From positions 1-64,000 of the forward strand of contig JAKFWC010000021.1 of assembly GCA_021732975.1 (NCBI GenBank): DNA of 64,000 nt, in the 5' to 3' direction. Positions 37,941 to 48,871 of this stretch are shown in pieces. The DNA comes from Planctomycetaceae bacterium. Its GTDB lineage: Bacteria > Planctomycetota > Planctomycetia > Planctomycetales > Planctomycetaceae. Position 1 is the stretch's first letter. Every line of letters begins with the position of its first letter. Under the pieces are notes generated by a model, which made no database searches, had not been told where the DNA came from, and was given only the letters and a program-made list of their open reading frames with translations. Position numbers and translations under genes: made by a program.

Positions 37941-39581
37941 ATGTCTGCTCCGTCTTTCTGGCGTCGACATGAATTCAGCCTGCTGCTGGCGATTCTCTGC
38001 GTCGTCATCGCGACAGCAGCTCTCGACGCCCAGCACAACTACATCACCGACCCGGTGAACAGCGGATGGCAACTGCTGCGGCAATGGTCGATGCTCAGCC
38101 TGTTCGCGCTCGGGGCCGCAGTGGTGATCATCACCGGCGGGATCGATCTCTCGACGGGATCGGTCATCGCCCTCAGCGGCACCGTCTGCGCAACGATCAT
38201 GCTGCTTCTCGCACCGGAAGCGCTGACGACACCGAATGCGCCGCTGCCGATGTGGGTCGCAGGAACCGCGATTGGCGGCACGATCTTCGTCGGTTTTCTC
38301 ATCGGCAGCCTGCACGCCTGGCTCATCACTGTGGTGGGCCTGCCTCCGTTCGTCGCAACGCTGGCGACACTGGTTGGGCTCCGCAGCCTTGCCCGAGCCC
38401 TGTGCGAATCGGTCACACTGGCGGTCAACGGCGGCGTGGGGACACAGATCAATGTCGCCAATCAACAATTTCGCTACCTCGCCAATTCCGTATGGATTCC
38501 CGCGGTACTCGTCGTCGTGTTGAGTCTCGCGCTGTGGGTCATGCTCAGCCGGTCAGTTCTCGGTCGGCATCTGTATGCCCTCGGGGGGAACGAGCAGGCC
38601 GCGCGACTCAGCGGCATTCAGACCGATCACCTCAAATGGGTGGCGTACTGTCTGAGTGCGATTCTGAGTTCGCTTTCGGGCATTCTGTATGTGTGCGACC
38701 AGACTGTGGCCGAGCCACAAACTCTCGGCCGCGGTTACGAATTGAACGCGATCGCCGCCGCCGTGGTTGGCGGTTGTTCGCTGCAGGGCGGAGTCGGTAC
38801 CGTGCCCGGCACGCTGCTCGGCGCGTTATTCCTGCGCGTGGTGATCGATGGCGTCGCGAAGATCATCGATACCGGGGCTGACGTGTTCGAGGGCCTGATC
38901 GTCGGTGTCGTCGTCGTCTTCGCGGTGACGTTTTCTCATAGTGGTGCCGCTCAGTCACACCGCCGTGGTCTATTCGCAGGTGGTCTCGGTGGGGTGACGA
39001 TTCTGAACCTCACGATTCTCGCCGGGGTGCTCACCGCCCTCCTGGGCATCAAGTTCACACAGGGCCGTCTGAACATGGACGCGCTGTGGTTAAGCACCCT
39101 GGCGATGCTTAGCACTGTGGCATTGTTATTGATTGCCCGGCAGGAATGGTCGCCGATACTCCGCCGTCGTGCCGGAATCACCTGGGCCGTTGCAACCGTC
39201 GTGCTGGTCATCGGTCTGGATCGGGCCTACCCCGCCGTGCAAACCAATTCTGCCATCGCGGTGGTGCAACGCCTCGGTGGCCGCGTGATTCAGAACGACA
39301 ACGGCATCGTCGTGGACCTCACCGACACGACCGTTGATGATGATGCCTTCCGCCGTGTCGCGGCCAAGTTCGAGCATCTCCGGCCGTTCGGCGAATTGCG
39401 GCTCGCCAACACCACTGTGACCGATCGCAGCCTGCGGTTGTTGCCGAAATTCAAAACATTGAAGACGGTCGATGTCAGCGGGACGAAAGTCACTCCCGGG
39501 GGCGTCATTGGGTTAAGGCGCGCTTTGTCAGGGGCAGAAATCGTTGGCGATGAAACTCCCAAGGCGAGCGGGGGGACGTGA
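37941..39581 (+). CDS. Sugar ABC transporter permease with extra TM segments and C-terminal LRR-like domain
   Basis: Start MSAPSFWRRHEFSLLL; ITGGIDLSTGSVIALSG, LVGLRSLARAL, GGNEQAARLSGI, GRGYELNAIAAAVVGGCSLQGGVGTVPGTLLGAL; C-terminal LRPFGELRLANTTVTDRSLRLLPKFKTLKTVDVSGTKVT. Confidence 0.9.
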   Translation: MSAPSFWRRHEFSLLLAILCVVIATAALDAQHNYITDPVNSGWQLLRQWSMLSLFALGAAVVIITGGIDLSTGSVIALSGTVCATIMLLLAPEALTTPNAPLPMWVAGTAIGGTIFVGFLIGSLHAWLITVVGLPPFVATLATLVGLRSLARALCESVTLAVNGGVGTQINVANQQFRYLANSVWIPAVLVVVLSLALWVMLSRSVLGRHLYALGGNEQAARLSGIQTDHLKWVAYCLSAILSSLSGILYVCDQTVAEPQTLGRGYELNAIAAAVVGGCSLQGGVGTVPGTLLGALFLRVVIDGVAKIIDTGADVFEGLIVGVVVVFAVTFSHSGAAQSHRRGLFAGGLGGVTILNLTILAGVLTALLGIKFTQGRLNMDALWLSTLAMLSTVALLLIARQEWSPILRRRAGITWAVATVVLVIGLDRAYPAVQTNSAIAVVQRLGGRVIQNDNGIVVDLTDTTVDDDAFRRVAAKFEHLRPFGELRLANTTVTDRSLRLLPKFKTLKTVDVSGTKVTPGGVIGLRRALSGAEIVGDETPKASGGT

Positions 39582-39667
39582 GTCCCCCCGGTGATTTCAA
39601 CTCGTCTTTCAAAAGCCAATCACCGGGGGCGAGTAACCTCCCCCCGCTCGCCGAAGAGATTTGTCGC

Positions 39668-41182
39668 ATGACCGAACCCGCTCGCATCCGCTTTTCACAT
39701 GTGACGAAGCAGTTCTTCGCCGTCACCGCGCTGGATGATGTTTCGTTCGATGTCCGTCCCGGCGAATTGCTCGCCCTTTGCGGTGAAAACGGAGCGGGCA
39801 AAAGCACGCTGATGAAAATCCTGTCGGGGGTTATTTCCGACTACGAAGGCATCATAGAGCTCGATGGTCAGTCGGTTCGTTTCACCGGAACTCGGGATGC
39901 TGAACGGCACGGTGTCAGCATCATCCATCAGGAACTTAACCTCGTTAATGACCTGACGGCCGCCGCAAACATTTTTCTTGGACGCGAGATCACCCGGCTG
40001 GGTGTCTGGCTCGATGATGCCGCGATGCGCACGCAAGCCGCGGACTTGTTCCAGCAACTCGACTGTGCGATCCGACCGGATGACTTGATCCGGACCTTGC
40101 GGATCGGCGACCAGCAACTCGTGGAGATCGCGAAAGCCCTCGCGCTGCGGGCCCGCATTCTCATTATGGACGAGCCGACGAGCGCCCTCACGGAAAGCGA
40201 AGTCGCCCGGTTGTACCGCATCATCGCCAAGCTGCGCGAGCGCGGTGTGACGATCATTTACATCTCGCACAAGATGGATGAAGTCTTCCGACTCGCTGAC
40301 CGTATCACCGTGCTGCGTGATGGCAAGGTGATCCAAACGCTCGAACGGGCCGCGACATCGCCGAAGGACATCACACGATTGATGGTCGGTCGTGACATCA
40401 ATACCGCCGGATTTCGCACATCGCCGGCGGTCGGTGAAGAAATTGTGCGTGTCGAAAATCTTTCTCTTCCTTGGCCCGGGCATGCCCGCGAGTGGCGGCT
40501 GCAGAATGTGTCGCTGTCGGTGCGGCGAGGCGAGGTGCTGGGTATCGCTGGACTGATGGGCGCGGGGCGGACGGAACTGCTCGAATGTCTGTACGGCAGC
40601 AGCCCGGAACCTCCGCAGGGGCAAATTTTTCTGCGGGGAAAGACCTTGCGGTTCGCTGATCCGCAAGCTGCCCTGCAAGCCGGCGTGGCGATGGTCACTG
40701 AAGACCGCAAGCGCTACGGCGTGATCACCACCATGAATGTCCGCGAGCACATTACGCTGTCGAGTTTGGACCAATCGTCGATCGCCGGACTGATTCAATT
40801 CGGCCGCGAAGCCGACGCCGGGCATGAATCGATTCGACAACTCCGCATCAAGACGGCAGGCGGAGAAGCAGGGATCCTGTCCCTCAGCGGTGGCAATCAG
40901 CAAAAGTGCCTGATTGCCCGCGCGCTCCGCACCAACCCCGTGCTGTTGCTGCTTGATGATCCCACGCGCGGCATCGATGTCGGCGCGAAAGCGGAAATCT
41001 ATCGGCTCATCGACGAACTCTGTCAGCAGGGGCTCGCCATCATCATCACATCGAGCGAACTGCCGGAACTGCTGACCGTGTGCGATCGCATCGTCGTCCT
41101 TTGCGAAGGCCGCAAGACGGGCGAATTTCAGCGCGAAGAATTCTCCGAAGCGGCTCTCATGGAAGCCGCGACAGGGAATTGA
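39668..41182 (+). CDS. Sugar ABC transporter ATP-binding protein (RbsA/MglA-like, two nucleotide-binding domains)
   Basis: GENGAGKSTLMKILSG, IIHQELNLVNDLTAAANIFLGRE, MDEPTSALTESEVARLY, LSGGNQQKCLIARAL, DDPTRGIDVGAKAEIYRLI. Confidence 0.96.
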   Translation: MTEPARIRFSHVTKQFFAVTALDDVSFDVRPGELLALCGENGAGKSTLMKILSGVISDYEGIIELDGQSVRFTGTRDAERHGVSIIHQELNLVNDLTAAANIFLGREITRLGVWLDDAAMRTQAADLFQQLDCAIRPDDLIRTLRIGDQQLVEIAKALALRARILIMDEPTSALTESEVARLYRIIAKLRERGVTIIYISHKMDEVFRLADRITVLRDGKVIQTLERAATSPKDITRLMVGRDINTAGFRTSPAVGEEIVRVENLSLPWPGHAREWRLQNVSLSVRRGEVLGIAGLMGAGRTELLECLYGSSPEPPQGQIFLRGKTLRFADPQAALQAGVAMVTEDRKRYGVITTMNVREHITLSSLDQSSIAGLIQFGREADAGHESIRQLRIKTAGGEAGILSLSGGNQQKCLIARALRTNPVLLLLDDPTRGIDVGAKAEIYRLIDELCQQGLAIIITSSELPELLTVCDRIVVLCEGRKTGEFQREEFSEAALMEAATGN

Positions 41183-41231
41183 GGCGGTACGACATCCTTC
41201 CAAGTCCGGAGCGCAAGCGACGGGAGTCCGC

Positions 41232-41755
41232 TCACCGCACGCGCTGGAAATACTCACGAGACGTTCCCATACCGGGGATGATCCAGTACGAATCAGAACT
41301 GTCAAAATGGATGTGTGAGATCTCGGATTGCTCGATTCCGAGCGACTGGAGTTCGGACGGCTTCGACGCGATTTCCCGAATGACAACCGAGTGCGAATCG
41401 CGTCCTATAACTTCATAACGACTCTTTTCCGCAGGATCGTTTGCAGTCAACTGATACGTGAATGTTCCATTGTTGACGTACGTGATCTGTAGCGTTCCGA
41501 ACAACTTGCGAAGTCCGGCTAACTGCTCGTCGTTGAAAGTGCGGTTTGCTTGCAGTTCAGCGATGGTTCGCTCGGCATCAGATTGCCAGGTTCCCAATAG
41601 CCGCTCATCCGTGATCCGCCGCGGAATCAGTATCAGGGCCATAACGGCAAACAGAAGTGACGCGAGGAGTGCTAATCCGAAGGCAAGTTGCTTCCACTGC
41701 GTCATCGACAGCTCAACAGCGACTGTCATCTCACGCCCCTCGTTAACTCCATTCA

Positions 41756-41756
<1 letters not shown>
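41232..41756 (-). CDS. Hypothetical single-TM protein (likely start ATG at 41729)
   Basis: 174 aa; TM LAFGLALLASLLFAVMALILI; directly downstream of pyrG. Confidence 0.7.
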
Positions 41757-43512
<1,756 letters not shown>

Positions 43513-44340
43513 ACCGAGCATAATCATCCGGCGTGTCGATGCCAACGGAGGGCTGATCGACGACGCCGACGGCGATCCGGACGCCGGCTTCCAAGGCCCG
43601 CAGTTGCTCGAGTTTTTCCTGATTTTCCAGCCGCGACGGAGGTTGTTGCGTGATGTTCAGCAGAAAATTGCGGCGGTACGCATAAATTCCCAGATGCAGG
43701 TGCCACGGGCGTTCACCACTCGCCAGCACATCTGCAATGTCGCGGTCCCGCAGATGCGGAATTGGCGACCGGCTGAAATAGAGCGCCTGCCCATTGGCGC
43801 CGCAAACCACTTTCACGCAAGACGTTGCCAGCACCTGCTCGGCATGATCGATCGGTGTCGCGAGCGTGGCCATCGGTGCGGTCGGATCATCGATCAGCAA
43901 TTGCACAACGTGGTCAATATGTGAGGGATTCAGTTCGGGTTCATCGCCCTGAATGTTGACGATGATGTCCGCGTCAGCCAACGACCGCCGGGCGACTTCG
44001 GCAATGCGATCGGTCCCGCTGGGATGATCACCGGTCATTTCCGCCCGGCCGCCGAATCCGCGGACCACACCGGCGATTTCGGGACTGTCGGTGGCGATGA
44101 GGACATCGGCCAGGGATTTTGCTTTCCGGGCCGATTCCCACACGTATTGAATGAGGGGCTGCCCCGTCTCCGCCAGCAACAATTTCCGCGGCAACCGGGT
44201 GGATTGCAGCCGTCCGGGGATGACACCGTAAACTTTCATGCCGACCTCCTTGTCGTGAGCGCAGATGGTCCTGCGGATGGACCAAGATGCCGGAAGAGGC
44301 GGTCTGCGTCAATGTCGGTTCGCGGTCGATGGAATCCTTG

Positions 44341-44417
44341 TGTGCCACGGCCGTGTCGGCCGTGCGTTGGTACAGAGCGTGATGCTCCACTTGCACGGCC
44401 GACACGGCCGTGGCACA
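44341..44417. repeat. Palindromic element TGTGCCACGGCCGTGTCGGCCGTGC ... GCACGGCCGACACGGCCGTGGCACA
   Basis: 25-bp arms read as perfect reverse complements. Confidence 0.9.
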
Positions 44418-44420
44418 CCA

Positions 44421-47400
44421 TCAGCGTACCGTCACAAAATCGTTGTGATTGAGCAGGGCCTGCACCAGTGACACGCGGGCTTGTTGGGCCGGATTGGGGC
44501 GATTTGTGGCTTTCGCGAGGACAGTCCATGATGCAAGGGCTTCCCGGCTGGCAGTGATTTCAGTCGCAACCGGGTCGACGGCCAGGATCGTTCGGAACGC
44601 ACTCCGAATGAACTCTTCATCGTCGATGGCCGTGATGCGTGCGGCGATCTTCTCCGCGGCGGTCGCGGCCAGCGGGCTGTTTTCGAGGGCGAGGGCTTGT
44701 TGCGGCACGATACTTTCCGCCCGGCGGTAACATTCGAGCACATTCGCATCATCGAATGTCGACAGGAATTTCTGATGCTCGTTGTGGGAATGGACGTAGT
44801 ACAAACTCCGGCGGCGGGATGCGTCGTCGTTGACAGGAACGGACGGTCCGCCTTGTGTGAGATCGAGTTCGCCGGACAGCGACAACAAACTGTCGCGCAC
44901 GACTTGGGCTTCCATCCGCCGTGGGTTCGTTCGCCACACGAAACGATTTTCGGGGTCTTTCGCGATGGTTGTTTCTGGCACATCCGCATTCGACGACGAC
45001 AGGCGGTACGTACGCGATGTCACAATCAACCGGTGAATGTACTTCATGCTCCAACCGTGTTCGATGAATTCCACGGCGAGCCAATCGAGCAGTTCAGGAT
45101 GCGTCGGCGGCGTCCCTTTGCGGCCGAAGTCAAACACCGTCGGCACCAGCGGGCGACCGAAGTGCCGATTCCATAAATGATTCACCGCTACCCGCGCCGG
45201 CAGGGGATTCGCGGGGTCGGTGAGCCATTTCGCCAAAGCGGTGCGCCGTCCAGTGCTGGTGGCGGGAAACGGCTTTCGGCGTGATTCCTCATTCTCCAGA
45301 TTGTTTTCGAGCGTCTTCAGCGATCCCACCAGGGGCGTGTATGTCTCCCCCGGTGTTTCCGCAGCTTTCTGAGCTGTTTCGAGAGCTGTCCTTGCCGCGG
45401 CAACTTTCTTCTCCGCATCAACTTTCTTGTCCGGAGCGGTTTTCAGCAGTTCCAGTTCTGTCTGGGAGATGGCTTCGTCAGCTTGCGCGACGGCTGCCGC
45501 CTTCTCAGCTTGGGCCGCCGCTTGCGAAAGTGGCGCAACGTCTCCGTTGGTGAGCCGCGCTCGATCTGCGGCAGCTTTGGCTTGAATCGCAGCCATCTGC
45601 GCGGTGACGGAAACGAGCTTCTTCTCGGCGATGGCGAAATCCAACCTCGCTTGATCGACAGGTAGCGGACCCTCTGACGGTTTGCCCGCGTGTTCGATGA
45701 GCTTCACCGAATTGGGCAGCGTTCGAAGTTCAAAGTGCTGGAAATCGGCCTGCGCATCGAACGTGATGATCTCCAACGCCCCGGCTTTCCGCGCAATGGG
45801 CAACCGGTAGGCAACTGCGTGTTGGCTATCGACGGAGATGTTCACCAGGGTGCCGCGGACACGCAAGATCATCTCATGCGGTTGGTTCAATTCGATCTTG
45901 CGCGATTGAGCGGAATTGGGCGGGTAGACATAGTCCGCACCGTTCTTGTAGGCGACCTGCGCCTTGGGGCCGGCCGCATAGGAACTCAAATACGCGAGGA
46001 TTTCCTGTTCCTCGGCGGTCACATCGAACGTGATGCCAACCGATTTCCACATGTCGCCGCCGGTGGGTGTGTACTTCAGTGTGGCCTCGAAGTTTTCCGG
46101 CGGTGGCGTCTTGAGTCGCAACGCTGTGCGGGTGGCACCGACTTGCGATTGCCGCAATTTGCCGTCGACATACGTCCACTGCCCGATCCGCTGCTCCCAC
46201 ACGTCCGGTCGCGCGGCGGTGAAATCGTCTTTCACGATGGCAGCCCCGTTCTCTTCCACGGGTGACGCTGGTAATTTCGTCGCCGCGGCTTCGGATTCTG
46301 CGAGTTTCTTCTTCGCGGTAATGAGACCCGCTTCGGCTTCAATCCGGCGTTTTTCTGCGGCCTTGAGATGCGCCTCAGCAACAAACCCCCGCATGCCGGG
46401 TTGCGTGGCTTCCGGTGGCAATGTGACTGGTTCGATATGCAACGGTTTGAAGCCGAGAAACGCGGGGATCTTCGGTTCGATCACCCGGTTCTTGTCCGGA
46501 TTACGGTCGTCACCGCGGATGTGCAGGAACGTCTGTGCGTCGAGATTGCAGTCGAACGCCCGCGGGATGCCGTCTTTCTCGAAGTCGATTTCTCCCGGCA
46601 CGGCATCGGTCCGTACCTGATACGGCTCGAAGATCGCCCGCATCTGGTAATACTCGACTTGCGCAAACGGGTCATATTTGTGGTCGTGACACTTCGCACA
46701 ATTGAACGTCAGTCCAAGGAATGACTTCGCGGTGTGTTCGACGGTTTCGTCCAGCCAACTGGTGCGATTGAACTTGAAATACTGCCGGGCGAGAAAGCCA
46801 CTGGCCCGTAGTTTGTCGAGATCGTTCGGATACAACTCGTCCGCAGCAAGCATTTCGCGCACCATCTGGTCGTAACCCTTGTCGGCATTCAACGATTCGA
46901 TGATCCAGTCGCGCCAGTGCCAGATGTGCTTCTGCGAATTGCGGACTTCGGCCCCGAGGCCCCACCAGTCGCTGTACCGCCAGATGTCCATCCAGTGTCG
47001 GCCCCAGCGCTCGCCGTATTGGGGACTGTCGAGCAACCGCGTGACGACTTTGTCGTAGGCTTCCGGCGAATCATCGGCGAGGAAGGCTTCGCGCTCGGCG
47101 AGTGTCGGCGGCAAGCCGATCAGATCGAGCGACACCCGCCGCAGCCAGACGGCTTTGTCGGCGGTCCGTTGCGGGGTGAGTCCCATCTCGTGATGCTTCG
47201 CAGCGATGAATGCATCAAGCGGATTCTGTGACCACGCCTGATCGCTGACGATAGGAACGGTTGGTCGCACCGGAGTTTTGAACGCCCAATGTTCGCGCGG
47301 ATCACGCTCGGGTTGTTCATCCGCTGGCGTTTTCGCGCCACTGGCGATCCATGTCCGAATGGCCGCGATTTCCGCGGGTTTGAGCGGTTCCCCCTCCGGC

Positions 47401-47702
47401 GGCATCCGTTCGGATTCTTCCGTCGCCGCCACCCGTTTTAACAACTGACTCGCAGTGGTGTCACTCGCCACAATCGCGGGGCCGCTGTCCCCCCCTTTGA
47501 TCGCGAGCGCCGCGGTATCGAGCCGCAATCCACCTTCCTGTTTCAGTACGCCGTGACAGGCGTAACAGCGCTCCCGCAGGATGGGTTTGATCTGCTTGGA
47601 ATAATCGACAGCGTCATCCGCAACGGCCGCTGTCGTCAGCAGCGAGAAATAAACGGCCAGCCGAATCGACATCATCCACAACTCCCCACTGGAACGTATC
47701 AA
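44421..47702 (-). CDS. Planctomycete cytochrome/DUF1549/DUF1553 protein with LamG/DUF1080-like insert and coiled coil
   Basis: 1093 aa; RERCYACHGVLKQEGG haem-binding motif, AEREAFLADDSPEAYDKVVTRLLDSPQYGERWGRHWMDIWRYSD (DUF1549), FARQYFK...CAKCHDHKYDP, RTALAKWLTDPANPLPARVAVNHLWNRHFGRPLVPTVFDFG (DUF1553). Confidence 0.95.
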   Translation of the reverse strand: MIRSSGELWMMSIRLAVYFSLLTTAAVADDAVDYSKQIKPILRERCYACHGVLKQEGGLRLDTAALAIKGGDSGPAIVASDTTASQLLKRVAATEESERMPPEGEPLKPAEIAAIRTWIASGAKTPADEQPERDPREHWAFKTPVRPTVPIVSDQAWSQNPLDAFIAAKHHEMGLTPQRTADKAVWLRRVSLDLIGLPPTLAEREAFLADDSPEAYDKVVTRLLDSPQYGERWGRHWMDIWRYSDWWGLGAEVRNSQKHIWHWRDWIIESLNADKGYDQMVREMLAADELYPNDLDKLRASGFLARQYFKFNRTSWLDETVEHTAKSFLGLTFNCAKCHDHKYDPFAQVEYYQMRAIFEPYQVRTDAVPGEIDFEKDGIPRAFDCNLDAQTFLHIRGDDRNPDKNRVIEPKIPAFLGFKPLHIEPVTLPPEATQPGMRGFVAEAHLKAAEKRRIEAEAGLITAKKKLAESEAAATKLPASPVEENGAAIVKDDFTAARPDVWEQRIGQWTYVDGKLRQSQVGATRTALRLKTPPPENFEATLKYTPTGGDMWKSVGITFDVTAEEQEILAYLSSYAAGPKAQVAYKNGADYVYPPNSAQSRKIELNQPHEMILRVRGTLVNISVDSQHAVAYRLPIARKAGALEIITFDAQADFQHFELRTLPNSVKLIEHAGKPSEGPLPVDQARLDFAIAEKKLVSVTAQMAAIQAKAAADRARLTNGDVAPLSQAAAQAEKAAAVAQADEAISQTELELLKTAPDKKVDAEKKVAAARTALETAQKAAETPGETYTPLVGSLKTLENNLENEESRRKPFPATSTGRRTALAKWLTDPANPLPARVAVNHLWNRHFGRPLVPTVFDFGRKGTPPTHPELLDWLAVEFIEHGWSMKYIHRLIVTSRTYRLSSSNADVPETTIAKDPENRFVWRTNPRRMEAQVVRDSLLSLSGELDLTQGGPSVPVNDDASRRRSLYYVHSHNEHQKFLSTFDDANVLECYRRAESIVPQQALALENSPLAATAAEKIAARITAIDDEEFIRSAFRTILAVDPVATEITASREALASWTVLAKATNRPNPAQQARVSLVQALLNHNDFVTVR

Positions 47703-47946
47703 CCATTGGCTATGATAGCGTCGCCGCGTGCCGAATACCGCCGTCTTAGCTCCCGGTCAATGACCGGGAGAAATCGGGCTGCGGTCGTTTCCTGAATGAC
47801 CACTGGTCGCGTTGCGGACGCATCCATCTCGCCGCCATTGACGGGGGGGCCAAGACGAACCTCATTTACAATGGTGAACAATCTCCTCCCGCGGCATAAT
47901 GCATCAACAACCGTTGTCGTGACATTTGGACCGAAGGGATTCTTGC

Positions 47947-48828
47947 ATGCTGAACTGGATTGGGTCGTGCTCCGCTGCCGTCGTTCTCATGGCGACCACC
48001 GCGATTTCCGCGGGAGAAATCGTCTTTGAAAAGGATGTCGAATACTCCAATCCCGACGGCCAGCATCTGCAGTTGAACATCGCCCGGCCGAAAGACGGCG
48101 ATGGGTTGCGGCCCGCGGTCCTTTGCATTCATGGTGGCGGCTTCCGGGCCGGTAAGCGCGAACGCTGGGACGGCCTCTGCCAGAAACTCGCCGCGGATGG
48201 CTATGTTGCCGCGACGGTCACCTATCGGCTCGCTCCGAAATACCAGTTCCCCGCAGCAATCTACGATGTCAAAGCTGCCGTGCGCTGGCTGCGGACAAAA
48301 GCCCCTATTTATCAGATTGATCCGGAGCGCATCGGTGTTGTCGGTGATTCGGCAGGCGGACATCTCGCCCAGTTTCTCGGCGTGACGGGTGACCTGCCAG
48401 ACTTCGAGGGCATCGAAGAACTCGGCGATTTGCCGGACAATCTGGAATCAACCGCCGTCACCTGCGTCGTGAATTACTACGGTCCCAGCGATTTCACCAA
48501 GTCGTACGGCAAGAGTGTCGACGCCGCCGAAGTGCTGCCTCTGTGGCTGGGTGGCGATGTCACCAAAGAACGCCGCAAGCACATTCTCGCCAGTCCGCTG
48601 TACTGGGTGACGCCGAACGCCGCCCCGACGTTGCTCATTCACGGTACCGAAGACAAATACGTGGCCTTCGAGCAGGCGGAGTGGATTTACGACCGGATGA
48701 AAGCTGCGGAAGTTGACGTGGAGATGCTGAAACTCGAAGGGGCCGGCCACGGTTTCAAAGGAGCCGACGCGGAGAAAGCCGAAGCCGCGATGCTGGCGTA
48801 CTTCAAGAAGCATCTTCAGGTTGAATGA
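47947..48828 (+). CDS. Alpha/beta hydrolase (esterase/BD-FAE-like), exported
   Basis: Signal peptide; VLCIHGGGFRAGKRERW, VVGDSAGGHLAQFLG (nucleophile elbow), LLIHGTEDKYV, GAGHGFKGAD. Confidence 0.93.
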   Translation: MLNWIGSCSAAVVLMATTAISAGEIVFEKDVEYSNPDGQHLQLNIARPKDGDGLRPAVLCIHGGGFRAGKRERWDGLCQKLAADGYVAATVTYRLAPKYQFPAAIYDVKAAVRWLRTKAPIYQIDPERIGVVGDSAGGHLAQFLGVTGDLPDFEGIEELGDLPDNLESTAVTCVVNYYGPSDFTKSYGKSVDAAEVLPLWLGGDVTKERRKHILASPLYWVTPNAAPTLLIHGTEDKYVAFEQAEWIYDRMKAAEVDVEMLKLEGAGHGFKGADAEKAEAAMLAYFKKHLQVE

Positions 48829-48856
48829 AGCCCAGGGAATGCGTTCCCTGGGATGC
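48829..48856. repeat. AGCCCAGGG-type short hairpin
   Basis: agcccagggaatgcgttccctggg. Confidence 0.6.
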
Positions 48857-48871
48857 TGACGGAGAACAATC

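Noticed and set aside
39695-41386. 563-aa minus-strand ORF
   Set aside because: Exactly antisense to the RbsA-like ATPase, which has all ABC motifs; the antisense translation has none.
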